From assembly GCA_026400835.1 (NCBI GenBank), contig JAPLOA010000087.1, positions 306,306 to 370,305 on the forward strand: 64,000 nucleotides of DNA. The letters run 5' to 3'. Positions within the stretch are counted from its first letter, which is position 1. Every line of letters begins with the position of its first letter. Both the position numbers and the translations under genes were made by a program. Below are positions 62,442 to 64,000 of this stretch, piece by piece. Source of the stretch: Planctomycetales bacterium. Lineage in GTDB: Bacteria; Planctomycetota; Planctomycetia; Planctomycetales; Planctomycetaceae. Below the pieces are notes generated by a model that saw only the letters and a program-made list of their open reading frames with translations, searched no databases and was not told where the DNA came from.

Positions 62442-63794
62442 GTGCTCAACATCGTCAGTCAGCCCTCAGGGCATCGCCATTTCTGTGACGGAGTCTCTCG
62501 CCGACGAATGCTGCAAATCGGATCTCTGGGTACGTTTGGTCTCTCCCTACCGGGTTTACTGCAGGCCGAACAGTCGGGCCTCGTCCATCCCTCTGCACGA
62601 TCGAAGAAATCGGTCATTCTGGTTTGGATGCATGGCGGTCCGTCGCAGCTTGATACCTTCGATATGAAGCCCGCGGCTCCTCGAGAATATCGCGGACCAT
62701 TTTCTCCGATCGCATCGTCACTGCCGGGTCTGGAGGTTTGCGAACTTCTTCCGGAACACGCAAAGGTGATGGATAAGTGCACGGTCATTCGCAGCTTCTC
62801 ACACGGCAACGGAGATCACTGGGCAGCCGCTCACTGGATGCTGACCGGTCGTCTCGGCGCCAACGGCAGCGACCGCAAACCTCGGTATCCTTCGATGGGA
62901 GCTGTCGCGTCACATCTGCTCGGACCAACTCAGCCCGGAGCTTTACCCAACGTCAACATGAACGACGGAGGTTTCGGCTTCCATGGTGGAGCGTGGCTGG
63001 GAGTCAACACGAATCCATTCCGCTACGGAGACTTCAGCTACGGCAATGAAGCCGGACAATTGCCAACCGGTGATCACAAGAGCTTTTCACTCACCGACGG
63101 CCTGTCTCGCGATCGCATGATGGATCGAGTTTCCCTGCGCGGACAGCTCGATGGTCTTAAGAAACAGATTGATCGTAATCGACTTTTCGAACAGATGGAC
63201 GCCGTCGATCATCAGGCGATGGATCTTGTTCTTTCGGGCCGAGTTCGTCGCGCGTTTGATGTGACGGAAGAAGACGCTGCATTGCGAGAACGATACGGTG
63301 CGGGCTGGGGCGAACAGGCGTTGCTGGCTCGGCGGCTGATTCAGGCTGGAGTGCGCTATGTTTCTCTGAACACGGGTTACTTCGACGATCATTCGAACAT
63401 CACCGGAGCATTGAACGACAAGTTGCCTCGCCACGACCGTGCGGTTGGAGTGCTGATTCAGGATCTTGCTGAGCGCGGGATGCTGGATGACACTTTGGTC
63501 GTTGTGGCTGGTGAATTCGGACACACGCCAAGAATCAACGACAACGCCGGGCGAGATCACTGGCCGCAGGCTCAAAGCATCCTGCTGGCTGGCGGTGGTT
63601 ATCGCCATGGACAAGTCATTGGCGCAACTAACGACAAAGCGGAATTCCCGACAGACCGCAAGATCGGCGTTGAAGACTTCTGCGCGATCGTTTATCAGGC
63701 GATGGGGCTCAAAGTGGACGATACGATTGTCGACCTGACTGGTCGCCCGACACATCTCGTTCCCGGCGGTGAAGTGCCGTTTGAGTTGCTGTGA
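62442..63794 (+). CDS. DUF1501 domain-containing exported protein
   Basis: A 450-residue DUF1501 protein with GTG start at 62442 and a twin-Arg-type leader (CDGVSRRRMLQIGSLGTFGLSLPGLL). Family patterns: KKSVILVWMHGGPSQLDTFDMKPAAPREYRG, VMDKCTVIRSFSHGNGDH, YPSMGAVASHLLG, GVRYVSLNTGYFDDHSN, VVVAGEFGHTPRIND and GRDHWPQAQSILLAGGGYRHG. It is a solo gene here, not beside a PSD1 gene, but the upstream element at 62320 matches that of the HtrA-like gene. Function in the family is unknown, with a sulfatase/phosphatase-like fold predicted. Confidence 0.92.
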   Translation: MLNIVSQPSGHRHFCDGVSRRRMLQIGSLGTFGLSLPGLLQAEQSGLVHPSARSKKSVILVWMHGGPSQLDTFDMKPAAPREYRGPFSPIASSLPGLEVCELLPEHAKVMDKCTVIRSFSHGNGDHWAAAHWMLTGRLGANGSDRKPRYPSMGAVASHLLGPTQPGALPNVNMNDGGFGFHGGAWLGVNTNPFRYGDFSYGNEAGQLPTGDHKSFSLTDGLSRDRMMDRVSLRGQLDGLKKQIDRNRLFEQMDAVDHQAMDLVLSGRVRRAFDVTEEDAALRERYGAGWGEQALLARRLIQAGVRYVSLNTGYFDDHSNITGALNDKLPRHDRAVGVLIQDLAERGMLDDTLVVVAGEFGHTPRINDNAGRDHWPQAQSILLAGGGYRHGQVIGATNDKAEFPTDRKIGVEDFCAIVYQAMGLKVDDTIVDLTGRPTHLVPGGEVPFELL

Positions 63795-64000
63795 GGATGA
63801 TCTGACCTCAGCAGCCGCAGGGCGCTCGCCCACAACATGATTCAGCCAAGGACACTGCGTTTTCGTTTAACCCGGATTATTCACGCTCGTCGCATCGTCG
63901 TCGAGTGCTGACGAGTTCCTTTCAATGCGAGGTTTGATTTGTCGGAGTTTCGGAGTCAGCGCGGAATGCCCCTCCCCCCGAAGTGAAATTCGAGCGAAGG
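63795..64000. other. window end, no feature supported
   Basis: The last 206 bases hold no convincing start, hairpin with T-tract or repeat. A gene may begin just outside the window. Confidence 0.4.

Overview
The window looks like a chromosomal segment of a planctomycete (phylum Planctomycetota). The evidence is the set of families that are expanded in that phylum: a PSD1-type cytochrome c/DUF1549/DUF1553 protein next to a DUF1501 protein, a second DUF1501, a DUF1552 protein, a PVC-type membrane-bound dehydrogenase with a terminal CxxCH, a sulfatase, secreted beta-helix proteins and GDSL/SGNH hydrolases. Base composition is moderately GC-rich by eye, intergenic spaces are long and rich in hairpins, and the genus cannot be fixed from sequence alone. 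No rRNA, tRNA, CRISPR array, prophage or intact insertion sequence was seen.

Layout. 0-15.5 kb: a four-helix-bundle protein gene within a cluster of AAGAACC-type repeats, then secreted degradation-type genes (DUF1552, a hypothetical secreted protein, a beta-helix protein, the PSD1 + DUF1501 pair, a retropepsin-like/PDZ protein lying between two direct repeats, a sulfatase and a GDSL hydrolase). 15.5-19.5 kb: an internally deleted IS5-like element, a PfkB sugar kinase and a second beta-helix protein. 19.5-26.5 kb: a prepilin-peptidase-like protein with a damaged catalytic motif, a COG0523 (CobW/zinc) GTPase, small Cys-containing proteins, a LarA-like protein and nadD. 27-36 kb: two forward gene groups, (i) an HtrA-like protein + SGNH-like + DUF1569 genes with almost no spacing and (ii) a HlyD-like adaptor + a PqqD-like/M50 protease/hybrid-barrel membrane protein + an alpha/beta hydrolase. 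36-47 kb, mostly reverse strand: a very long TPR protein, dcd, the tadA-tadB-tadC pilus genes, mutY and a Gfo/Idh/MocA oxidoreductase. 47-57 kb: csrA with a strong terminator, a WbqC-like protein, a decayed sigma-factor-like fragment, an SGNH membrane protein, a large membrane protein, a redoxin lacking its cysteine, a QueD/PTPS homologue, a lipoprotein and a DUF2071 protein. 57-64 kb: the 1184-residue PVC dehydrogenase with terminator, a repeat-rich spacer, larE and another DUF1501 gene.

The most unusual signals are intergenic. (1) A conserved block of about 75 bases with a TTGAGGC-N30-GCCTCAA dyad lies upstream of both the HtrA-like operon (27.1 kb) and the last DUF1501 gene (62.3 kb), with a third half-copy at 49.74 kb. 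(2) Two loci (1.9 and 60.7 kb) carry head-to-head pairs of one three-hairpin element whose middle stem differs in sequence but keeps its pairing. (3) A different inverted element pair lies at 9.6-9.85 kb. (4) Long direct repeats lie on either side of the retropepsin-like gene. The best candidate for an undescribed protein system is the HlyD-like + PqqD/M50/hybrid-barrel pair at 31.2-34.6 kb.
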